17,421 bases of DNA from an uncultured Clostridium sp. GTDB taxonomy: Bacteria; Bacillota; Clostridia; Lachnospirales; Lachnospiraceae. The DNA is taken from the NCBI GenBank assembly GCA_900543885.1, contig UQTA01000065.1, positions 1 through 17,421 on the forward strand, written 5' to 3'. Shown here in pieces: positions 7,901 to 13,295 of the stretch (positions within the stretch are counted from its first letter, which is position 1; the number at the start of each line of letters is the position of its first letter). A program made the position numbers and the translations under genes. The notes beneath the pieces were generated by a model, which searched no databases, was not told where the DNA came from, and saw only the letters and a list, made by a program, of their open reading frames with translations.

Positions 7901-9373
7901 GACATAATATCTGCCATTATTTGTAAAATTGCTCTGTCCCGTCTTGATAGTCAGCTCACCTACACGTCCGCTTCCGTGAGCAACATTTTTAGCGCGGTCA
8001 AATACCAGATCACTGTTGATCGTATTCTTATTCTCATTATACTCTACCAGCTGAAGACGATTGATCCCATCGAACCATTCTTTCTCGTCATCCGTATTGT
8101 AATTAAACATAATAGTTACAGCTGCCTTACCATCTTCGCCTAATTCCGCATCTGGAGAATAGGCCGGATGAGCTGATGCTTTCTGTCCTAAAGCAAATGT
8201 TGTCTTAGAAGGTGAATATCTCACAGAACCATCATCTGCATAATTGGTCAGATAGTAATCCCAGAGAGCTACTGGTCCATGAGCTAAGATCTTCTCTGGC
8301 AGATAGCTGCTTCCTGTGTAGATCACACCGTCTGCCGCTTCGTCATCCAGGAAAATCGTCTGTGTCTTGGCAGAGTCTGCTGCATTGCTTACAGTCAGTT
8401 CTGATGGTGCCTTAATAACAGCCAGCTTGCAGATACTCCCGTCGTCCGTTACGTTGGAAAGTGCAGCCGTTACGTCTACACCATCTGCATATACCTTGGT
8501 GTTGCCTGCATTGTAGCCATCTTCAAATGCTACGGTGATCCACCATCCAAGGGAATTTACCTCAACCAGTTTAGTCTCATCTTCCTTTACAAATACAGAT
8601 TTAGTCTGGTCTGCATTGTTATCGGAATCATCTTTACTGCTGTCGTTATTGTTGCTGTTATTGCTATTGTTTGTATTATTGCTGTTATTATTGTTTCCAG
8701 CATTATTATTATCAGATGCATTGTTTCCTGTATTGGAGCTGCTGGAACCACCGTCGCCATTTCCACTTCTTACAGTGGTGCCTGTTGACTTGTTCTTTGC
8801 AGGATCGCTTGCATAGCCTTTGCCTTCTGCTGTCTGTACTTTGCCGTTTTCGTCTACCCACTGTCCATCTGTATTTACCTTGTAACCATCTGGAGTCACG
8901 CCGCCTGCAAACATTTTTCCATAACTATCACCTGCTGACGGTTCAAAATAATAGCTCTTTCCGTCTACCCACTGCCAGCCAGTCACTGCTGCACCTTCTG
9001 TGTTGTCTGCTGTAGTGCTGAAGAAATACCAGCTGCCTTTTTCATCCTGATACCAGCCGGTAGCCATCTTTCCCTGGACCGCATCGGATGCCGCGTTAAA
9101 ATAGTAGGTTTTGTCATTAATGCGCAGCATGCCTGTTGCCATCAGTCCGGTCTCCGGTTTAAGATAATACCAGCCACTTGCTGTCTGGATCCATCCAGTT
9201 GCCATTTCCCCTGAAGGTTTTCTGAATTTCCATCCTGCTGCTTCTTTTACCCAGGTTCCCGCCTGCAGCTGTGATCCGGCTGCTGCCTGTGCACCGAAAG
9301 CAGTACCTGCCTGCAGCGCTGCAGCTGCAAGGAACATGGCAAACAGTGCCTTTGTTTTTCCTGTCTTACTCAT
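4916..9373 (-). CDS. large secreted surface protein: choline-binding-like repeats, Shr-HID-like domains, acidic tail
   Basis: The product has 1485 residues. Residues 1-31 are a Sec signal peptide. Residues ~38-180 hold aromatic/Gly repeats (GWYYL, ATGW, KTYYF, GSWYFF, KSYYF) of the choline- or glucan-binding type, likely non-covalent wall anchoring. An Asn/Ser/Asp linker follows at 203-256. Further on, about six units end in a strand pair like TVYADGFKSTSIKFTV, at ~540-605, 783-847, 881-963, 1011-1088, 1139-1198 and 1243-1322. Most start with a YLxAIxxV-like strand, as in the Shr hemoglobin-interacting (DUF1533, PF07550) domain. A Gly/Ser linker lies at 628-648. The tail 1330-1485 is almost all Glu, Asp, Ser and Lys, with no LPXTG. 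There are two Cys and no visible catalytic motif. AAGAGGAG sits nine bases before the ATG. Ligand binding is inferred only; hemoprotein binding holds for some relatives. Confidence 0.85.
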   Translation of the reverse strand: MSKTGKTKALFAMFLAAAALQAGTAFGAQAAAGSQLQAGTWVKEAAGWKFRKPSGEMATGWIQTASGWYYLKPETGLMATGMLRINDKTYYFNAASDAVQGKMATGWYQDEKGSWYFFSTTADNTEGAAVTGWQWVDGKSYYFEPSAGDSYGKMFAGGVTPDGYKVNTDGQWVDENGKVQTAEGKGYASDPAKNKSTGTTVRSGNGDGGSSSSNTGNNASDNNNAGNNNNSNNTNNSNNSNNNDSSKDDSDNNADQTKSVFVKEDETKLVEVNSLGWWITVAFEDGYNAGNTKVYADGVDVTAALSNVTDDGSICKLAVIKAPSELTVSNAADSAKTQTIFLDDEAADGVIYTGSSYLPEKILAHGPVALWDYYLTNYADDGSVRYSPSKTTFALGQKASAHPAYSPDAELGEDGKAAVTIMFNYNTDDEKEWFDGINRLQLVEYNENKNTINSDLVFDRAKNVAHGSGRVGELTIKTGQSNFTNNGRYYVRVQSKAGTSALVPIHVVNAQAPVFKLKETPQSGENLHFQVENMVYGIETPINRVVLEGPTETVELKEIEDWFLFSQDLFVLYNDKVDHFKYKGDYKLTVYADGFKSTSIKFTVTKGENVPSKDEMGIAQYSFDGVSTASTGSGGSSGSGESGSGSMAISANLVFDTDLLVNANILEEVGKSTAESEAVIDWWDGKAGADAVFNKNDRDDQYYDWVDYINTVESSKNTGIIPFEDYKANGIVWNNSPATAKEVLEDGLLGEIRNNGDFSRPAAGAFTVEHNKENEDVLLKHEDKTYLAAIKKILMDNNWTGLTKEQYTVDPENGTLILNKSLFTPGQEYKITVEADGYQTNAFKITYDQILEEGLSLTVKYKDGKTSYVSEKRTFGQIQGFYADAQVEVTGSEGGFLKYLTSVVLDEDDTIYTKDYEGSDAAYYEISEDKKNLVIGNMTPGTHTLTLRAKGYADPLKAEITVEAGMDEPENTFTPVVKSLEYKPAGTFAFMDPANYFITFDNGTDTDSVKALAAYLNAVTSVEVGNVTYTKANLGIGSDPDKFAADAVNSAYGGTDCLRMTVDSGFNGDASLTITVYAKDYAELTFTVAKNSEGKYVLGNGSDVNPPAETEKDAPALTGQVSIAKGAKLEMAVAGDAKEAAAYLNAITAVKNGNGELNVEKVEDDYKVIIDTTGLESGSTTLVIKATGYKDKEIEVTVGSDEDGSDDVEDGISFEKVQVKDFWDSYEVYRLKFTENNILGVDRDVYLGAINYIMVGTEKYEYGYSLSSGSNKYKAGATDTSGMSGKDYIDFTTDGFDSYESGDLIKVTIYSNKYDPYVFYVRDGKLVDSAEAEEELLDEQEMKAAAEDPIVDESNIPSEDEVQTPAKDELGKETKNEVSDNKKSENDVNPGFDESSKEDKDESKDDSAKEPENPSESEDGSDESKDSDEKESGSDESDESEGTFGDNNSEESDESGKEGSEKEESDSESGESFEETETDENEGEI
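4919..5386 (-). repeat. low-complexity acidic C-terminal tract
   Basis: This encodes residues 1330-1485 of the surface protein. GAA, GAT, TCT/TCA and AAG codons dominate (ESEDGSDESKDSDEKESG and similar). There is no sortase motif, hydrophobic segment or Cys, so the tail should be extended, disordered and strongly negative. Confidence 0.85.
8606..8767 (-). repeat. low-complexity Asn/Ser/Asp-coding tract
   Basis: This encodes residues ~203-256 of the surface protein, dominated by AAC/AAT and AGC codons in near-repeating order. It separates the wall-binding repeats from the beta domains. Such tracts tend to change length by slippage. It also creates a long leucine-rich shadow frame on the plus strand. 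Confidence 0.8.
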
Positions 9374-9427
9374 AAATACAAACTCCTCTTTTGTCTAAAG
9401 TTAGTTTTAATTAACTCATATGCTGAA

Positions 9428-9459
9428 TTAGTATATACTAACTTTGTTTTTCGCGTCAA
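9428..9459 (-). promoter_or_regulatory. promoter and palindromic operator of the surface protein/apbE operon
   Basis: On the minus strand TTGACG (9454-9459, five of six) and TATACT (9430-9435) are 18 bases apart. The -10 box lies inside a perfect 14-bp palindrome TTAGTATATACTAA (9428-9441). A related imperfect repeat with arms AGTTA and TAACT lies just downstream (about 9400-9417). A repressor site over the -10 box is a natural reading. The half-site TTAG..CTAA faintly recalls DtxR/MntR-family boxes, but the match is too weak to name a regulator. Confidence 0.65.
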
Positions 9460-9633
9460 CTATGCGGATGGGTTTCATTGCGATAATATTTTTCAATAAA
9501 ATGTTGTGTTTGTAATCCTGAAAATTTTTCCCGTTTTTATATTGTTGTCAGTTTATTGTTATAGTTTGTCGAGAATATCGCTAAATTAGCTTAAACAAAG
9601 GATTTATTGGAATTCATAAAAAATAAGGTGATT
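9460..9633. other. AT-rich intergenic stretch with no gene seen
   Basis: Between the operon promoter and the terminator after thiE there are about 170 AT-rich bases with no convincing ORF, ribosome binding site or strong hairpin on either strand. Upstream promoter elements or a small RNA could be present but cannot be seen. Confidence 0.5.
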
Positions 9634-9660
9634 AAAAAAAGAGCTGCCATAAGCAGCCCC
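9634..9660 (-). terminator. intrinsic terminator after thiE
   Basis: On the minus strand GGGCTGC pairs with GCAGCTC (one G-U pair) around a short TTATG loop, followed by seven T. It lies about 75 bases after the thiE stop and ends the rightward-lying gene run, separating it from the surface-protein operon. Confidence 0.85.
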
Positions 9661-9733
9661 TGTGTTATTAAGAATTTTTCTCTGGTTTTATTTTTCTATG
9701 TCTTTATACAAAAGACATTTACATTGTAACTTA

Positions 9734-10387
9734 TCATTCTTTTGCAAGATTACGGTTCATTTTCTCCCGAAGTTCTCTGGTGGTCTTTTCTATATCTTCT
9801 GCCGCAAAAATACCTGATACAATAGCAGCTCCTGCCACGCCGCTGCCTTTCAGTTTTTCAATGTTGTCCAGGCAGATACCGCCAATGGCAACTACCGGGA
9901 TCTGAACGGATGCACAGATAGACTGGAGCAGTTCCATTGTCATCGGACGGGCATCTTTTTTCGTAGACGTACCAAAAATGGCACCACTTCCCAGATAATC
10001 AGCTCCTTGTGATTGGGCTTTTAAAGCCTGTTCTACGGTTTTAGCCGTTACTCCCAGGATCTTATCCGGGCCTAAAAGCGTCCTTGCAAGTCCGGCATCC
10101 ATATCATTTTGTCCCACATGAACACCGTCTGCACCGCATAAATTGGCCAGTTTTATATTATCATCGATCAGGAGAGGAACATTATACTTTTCTGTCAGTG
10201 CGCGCATTTTCTTCGCCTCTTCCAGATATTCCTCCACATTGTCATCACGCAGTCCCTTTTCACGAAGCTGCACCATAGTAGCACCGCCTTTTAAGGCTGC
10301 TTCCGTCTGCTCATAAAGACTCATTTTTCCGGTCCAGGACCGGTCAGTCACTGCATAGATCAACAACTGACTTTTATCAAATTTCAT
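9734..10387 (-). CDS. thiE: thiamine-phosphate synthase
   Basis: ThiE joins HMP-pyrophosphate and thiazole phosphate to give thiamine monophosphate. The 217-residue product is the usual length and forms a TIM barrel. Visible motifs are YAVTDRSW (11-18), VQLREKG (39-45), LLIDDN (72-77), DGVHVGQNDM (87-96), LGVTAKT (111-117), GSGAIFGTSTKKDA (133-146) and VAIGGI, covering the pyrophosphate- and thiazole-binding loops. AAGG lies seven bases before the ATG. It is an orphan here: no thiM, thiD or thiC is adjacent, and the 54-base gap to the zinc-ribbon gene is too short for a TPP riboswitch. It is probably co-transcribed with the genes upstream. A TenI-like role is possible for solitary copies, but the ThiE signature is good. 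Confidence 0.93.
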   Translation of the reverse strand: MKFDKSQLLIYAVTDRSWTGKMSLYEQTEAALKGGATMVQLREKGLRDDNVEEYLEEAKKMRALTEKYNVPLLIDDNIKLANLCGADGVHVGQNDMDAGLARTLLGPDKILGVTAKTVEQALKAQSQGADYLGSGAIFGTSTKKDARPMTMELLQSICASVQIPVVAIGGICLDNIEKLKGSGVAGAAIVSGIFAAEDIEKTTRELREKMNRNLAKE

Positions 10388-10441
10388 AGGTTCACCTTCT
10401 TATCGTAAAATCTAAAAAATAGCCGTTTCGTTTTTCACTCT

Positions 10442-10840
10442 TTAAATCCGTCCTCCGCATTTTGGACAGTAGTTGTAGTCTTCATCTGTTTCAAATCCGC
10501 AGCGCATACACTTCTTATGAGGATTTCCAGAACCTTCCTGCCAGGTGCGGGTGTATTTTCCTTCCTGGACCAGGTTAAGATCTGCGTCTGTGATCTCCGG
10601 CTCCTCACCTCTTAAAATCGCTTTTCCGACCTCCGGATCCAGTTCATAAATCGCACTGCAGCAGGAAGTCTGCACATAAAAACGCTTATTCCATTTAAAC
10701 AGCGGAATAAAGAAAAAGCTGAAATACATATAGGTCATAAAAACCTGACACTGGCTGGTACTGCCGCAGCTTTGGCAAAAAATACTCCTTGCATAATTAA
10801 GCAGCTTCCGACCCTGACTGATGCCACCAATAAATAACAT
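10442..10840 (-). CDS. zinc-ribbon protein, function unknown
   Basis: This encodes 132 residues from the ATG at 10838-10840, which has AGAGG eight bases upstream. A longer in-frame TTG start at 10867 would fall in a hairpin with no ribosome binding site. The protein begins MLFIGGISQGRK, then CQSCGSTSQC, an aromatic segment (FMTYMYFSFFFIPLFKWNKR) and a CC pair. A second Cys4 knuckle sits at the very end (CMRCGF...YCPKCGG). This layout recalls small Firmicute zinc-ribbon proteins in which the aromatic middle may associate with the membrane. No enzymatic motif is seen. It sits between the oleate-hydratase-like gene and thiE in one run, which tells little about its job. Confidence 0.8.
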   Translation of the reverse strand: MLFIGGISQGRKLLNYARSIFCQSCGSTSQCQVFMTYMYFSFFFIPLFKWNKRFYVQTSCCSAIYELDPEVGKAILRGEEPEITDADLNLVQEGKYTRTWQEGSGNPHKKCMRCGFETDEDYNYCPKCGGRI

Positions 10841-10863
10841 TTGTTTTTCCTCTCTAAATTTTT

Positions 10864-12177
10864 TCAAGAATGCCTCGGCATTCTTGTACCTGATCTTCTC
10901 TCCTGTACTGCAATTTCAAAGACCCTTTTCAGGATACAAAAACGGGATCTTCCTGTTTCTTTCCGGTCTGCAGCCCATTTTCCTGCGCGCAGCAGTTTAT
11001 CTGCCGCACTCCGGGCACTGGACACTGCATATTCCCCGGTAAGGCAGCAGCCCTTTTCCAGCCTTGAAAACGCACCTGTAAAGCCTAAATTCCTGCTCTT
11101 TACAGGAACCGTCAGCGGTCTGTCTGTATATCCGTGAGGACACCGCTCCAATCCTCCTGAAGATCTCTGTGCATCAGATAAGCCTTCCGGAGCACCGAAT
11201 CCAAGAGACAACGGCGCTGCTTTCTTCCATAAAGCGCCATCCTTATAGCCATTTTCCATAATACATATATCTGCAGACTTCACCATGAGCTTTTCAAATA
11301 CAAAAGATTCGCGGTCTATGTCTTCTTCCTGCAGTTTTCTCTTTACATACAGCGCTTTCACTGTCAGAGGATCACCGTTTTCCACACTCAGATCTGTTAT
11401 CTCACTGTTTTCCTGGATCAGCACGCCATTGCAGCGCAGATATTTTTTTAATGAATCCATGATAAGAGACTGTTCTTTCCAGGAAAGCTGTAAAAATGGT
11501 CCACAGATCTCGTTTAAGCTTCTGCGAAACTCTCCCAGACCACTGTCTTTTTGAAAACCATAAACAGTCTGGCAAAGCTGCCAGAAACAGGTTGTAAAAA
11601 TATGTGCGTTTTCATCAAACCAGTCTTTTATACTTAACTGATCCAGTTTTTCCTCCTCTGTATACAAAAGCCGGCAAACTGCTATTATATCTTCCCTGTT
11701 CAGGAAGCTCCTGGAGTTTTCATTTTCTCCTGATGCTTCCGAATACACCTCTTCCCAGGATCTCCATGTAATGCCATTTGCATAGAGTTTTTCTTCCACA
11801 CTGTTTTCCGGATCTTTCGCAGACGGGATCTGTTTGAATAATTCCAGAAAATCTTCACTGTTTTCCCGGCTGATGACTAACGGCCTTCCATCTTCCTTTT
11901 TCTTTTCCACTTCTCCGAAAACAGTGATCCTATTTCCCGGAAAATGGCCATCTTTGATCAGCCAGACAGCAGCTGCCAGGGAGCTTAAACTATTTCCGAT
12001 AATATAAGCCTTCTGCTCTCCATAGCTGCGGCTGCGCACAATTGCTGCATCTACGATCGCCAGTCTTTCTTTATTTTTTCTTTTTTTATCTTTTTCTAAC
12101 TGATAAAGCAAAACACCCGCTGAGGCTCCCAATATTGCGACTGCAGCCAGTTTTGCCCATCTTTTTGTCTCTGACAT
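10864..12177 (-). CDS. short divergent oleate-hydratase-like (MCRA family) protein with N-terminal membrane anchor
   Basis: Oleate hydratases add water to unsaturated fatty acids using FAD as a structural cofactor. This 437-residue protein keeps the family framework: dinucleotide fold KAYIIGNSLSSLAAAVWLIKDG (56-77) with HFPGNRITVFG, then IPSAKDPENSV (117-127), LSIKDWF...TCFWQLCQTVYGF in the middle, and NLGFTGAF...TGEYAVSSARSA (363-392), matching NLAFIGQF...FTVEYSVRTA. Typical members are 560-650 residues. Here the RGGRE loop that follows the first FAD strand is replaced by DGRPLVISREN, and substantial middle sequence is missing. A hydrophobic helix at 9-27 precedes the fold. Activity is therefore doubtful. 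The start is ATG 12175-12177, preceded by AAAGG at 11 bases; upstream in-frame sequence is only the palindrome cluster. The last codons lie in a hairpin. Confidence 0.75.
   Translation of the reverse strand: MSETKRWAKLAAVAILGASAGVLLYQLEKDKKRKNKERLAIVDAAIVRSRSYGEQKAYIIGNSLSSLAAAVWLIKDGHFPGNRITVFGEVEKKKEDGRPLVISRENSEDFLELFKQIPSAKDPENSVEEKLYANGITWRSWEEVYSEASGENENSRSFLNREDIIAVCRLLYTEEEKLDQLSIKDWFDENAHIFTTCFWQLCQTVYGFQKDSGLGEFRRSLNEICGPFLQLSWKEQSLIMDSLKKYLRCNGVLIQENSEITDLSVENGDPLTVKALYVKRKLQEEDIDRESFVFEKLMVKSADICIMENGYKDGALWKKAAPLSLGFGAPEGLSDAQRSSGGLERCPHGYTDRPLTVPVKSRNLGFTGAFSRLEKGCCLTGEYAVSSARSAADKLLRAGKWAADRKETGRSRFCILKRVFEIAVQERRSGTRMPRHS
10865..10886. repeat. 22-bp near-perfect palindrome after the oleate-hydratase-like gene
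   Basis: The arms CAAGAATGCC and GGCATTCTTG are separated by two bases. It overlaps the stop codon of the upstream gene and lies 25 bases before the zinc-ribbon start. No U-tract follows on the minus strand, so it is not a classic terminator. It resembles the first palindrome of the cluster at 12209-12230 and may be a single unit of the same dispersed repeat. Confidence 0.7.
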
Positions 12178-12208
12178 AGGCTCTTTCGCCTTTCTTTTAG
12201 TTGAGTAA

Positions 12209-12299
12209 AGAATGTGCCTTGGCACATTCTCGCGCTGAGCGCGGTCGCTTGCGACAAACTTCCTCATCGCGCGAGTGCGCATCGTTGGCACGAAGTGCC
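12209..12299. repeat. cluster of five short palindromes
   Basis: Consecutive inverted repeats occupy 12209-12230 (AGAATGTGCC/GGCACATTCT), 12231-12243 (CGCGC/GCGCG), 12244-12255 (GTCGC/GCGAC), 12269-12280 (GCGC/GCGC) and 12287-12299 (GGCAC/GTGCC). They fill the gap between rsmA and the oleate-hydratase-like gene. The GC content is well above the surroundings. It resembles a mosaic of REP/BIME-like units rather than a gene. Confidence 0.75.
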
Positions 12300-12300
12300 T

Positions 12301-12345
12301 TTTTGTGTACCAGGGAATTCCAGCGGAATTTCCTAGTACACAAAA
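12301..12345. repeat. long hairpin overlapping the 3' end of rsmA
   Basis: Two 21-base arms (12301-12321 and 12325-12345) pair around the 3-base centre AGC with two non-identical positions, one of them a G-U pair in minus-strand RNA. The right-hand arm encodes the last residues of RsmA (YFVY and stop). It could protect the rsmA mRNA end or stop transcription, but no T-run follows the stem. Confidence 0.75.
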
Positions 12346-13196
12346 TAATTTGCCAGCTGTGCAAACTGCTCCAGGCTCAGTGCCTCTCCACGGACAGAAG
12401 GAGAGACTCCCAGGCTTTCAATGGCCTTTGCGATCTCCTCCTTTGAGAAAGAGATCTCAGGAGAGTTATTTAAACCATTCTGCAGTGTTTTTCTTCTCTG
12501 GTTAAAAGAAGCCCGGATCAGCTTAAACATCAGCTTTGGATCGTTTACCTGCACCGGCGGCTCTTTATAACGGGTCAGACGGATCACCGCAGAACCCACA
12601 TTTGGTCTTGGTATAAAACAGTTTGGCGGTACATTTGCCACAATATACGGGCTTGCATAATACTGTACTGCCAGAGACAGAGCGCCGTAATCTTTGGATC
12701 CCGGTCCTACCTGCATACGGTCTGCCACTTCTTTCTGGACCATGACTGTAATATTGTCAATAGGAACATTGCTTTCAAACAGCCCCATGATAATTGGTGT
12801 GGTAATATAATAAGGCAGATTCGCTACCACTTTAATAGGTCTTCCGTTGTTATATTCCTTTACCAGTTCATTAATATCCACTTTCAGGATATCCTGATTG
12901 ATCACTTTTACATTAGAGTAATCCTTCAATGTATCTGCCAGGATCGGCAGCAGATTGGTATCAATCTCTACTGCAATGACTTGCCCTGCACTTTCTGCCA
13001 GATACTGGGTCATAGTACCAATTCCCGGACCGATCTCCAGAACACAGTCATCCTTTGTAATACCTGCTGCGCTTACAATTTTTTCCAGAACATGGGCATC
13101 GATAAGGAAATTCTGGCCAAAGCGCTTCTGGAACGCAAACTGATACTTCTGGATGACTTCAATTGTTTTTTTCGGATCTGATAATTTCTGATTCAT
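12333..13196 (-). CDS. rsmA: 16S rRNA dimethyladenosine transferase
   Basis: RsmA (KsgA) dimethylates A1518 and A1519 in helix 45 of 16S rRNA from S-adenosylmethionine during late 30S assembly. The 287-residue product is full length. It shows FGQNFL (26-31) near the N-terminus, the SAM-binding EIGPGIG (54-60), AVEIDT (75-80, acidic residue for the ribose), NQDILK (100-105) and the catalytic NLPYY (126-130). FIPRPNVGSAVIRL and FNQRRKTLQNGL follow toward the C-terminal RNA-binding part. The ribosome binding site is weak (AGG at 11 bases). It lies downstream of tatD, with a 99-base gap that carries a hairpin and a possible promoter. The stop codon sits within a long palindrome. Confidence 0.96.
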   Translation of the reverse strand: MNQKLSDPKKTIEVIQKYQFAFQKRFGQNFLIDAHVLEKIVSAAGITKDDCVLEIGPGIGTMTQYLAESAGQVIAVEIDTNLLPILADTLKDYSNVKVINQDILKVDINELVKEYNNGRPIKVVANLPYYITTPIIMGLFESNVPIDNITVMVQKEVADRMQVGPGSKDYGALSLAVQYYASPYIVANVPPNCFIPRPNVGSAVIRLTRYKEPPVQVNDPKLMFKLIRASFNQRRKTLQNGLNNSPEISFSKEEIAKAIESLGVSPSVRGEALSLEQFAQLANYFVY

Positions 13197-13221
13197 TTAT
13201 GATTTTACCTGCTTTGTCTTC

Positions 13222-13249
13222 TTTCTACATTTCTTTTTGCATTTGTCAA
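13222..13249 (-). promoter_or_regulatory. possible internal promoter for rsmA
   Basis: On the minus strand a perfect TTGACA (13244-13249) is followed after 16 bases by TAGAAA (13222-13227), a four-of-six -10 match. It would give rsmA transcription independent of tatD. The -10 is weak, so this is tentative. Confidence 0.4.
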
Positions 13250-13252
13250 AGG

Positions 13253-13295
13253 ATATTTGCAGCCCGCACAGTGGCTTCCCTGACAGGGCAAATAT
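13253..13295 (-). repeat. inverted repeat directly after the tatD stop
   Basis: Perfect 8-bp arms ATATTTGC (13253-13260) and GCAAATAT (13288-13295) enclose a 27-base GC-rich interior that can form a smaller CCCT/AGGG hairpin. It begins next to the tatD stop codon. No T-run follows, so it is not a standard terminator; it may be a processing site or a weak stop before the rsmA promoter. Confidence 0.5.

Noticed and set aside
8535..8816. Leucine-rich plus-strand frame opposite the surface protein
   Set aside because: It is the antisense of the Asn/Ser codon tract, with no ribosome binding site or promoter.
10388..10441. TPP riboswitch ahead of thiE
   Set aside because: The gap is only 54 bases and shows no THI-box CTGAGA or ACCTGA-type core.
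10841..10867. TTG start at 10867 for the zinc-ribbon protein
   Set aside because: It lies at the edge of a hairpin with no ribosome binding site, while ATG 10840 has AGAGG at a good distance.
12178..12291. Longer start for the oleate-hydratase-like protein reading through the palindrome cluster
   Set aside because: The extra 38 residues are Arg-rich and encoded by palindromes, and a better start with membrane helix lies at 12177.
12209..12345. CRISPR array
   Set aside because: The palindromes differ from each other and lack regular repeats or spacers of constant length.
12301..12345. Intrinsic terminator for rsmA
   Set aside because: The stem is strong but no T-run follows on the minus strand, so it is recorded as a hairpin repeat only.
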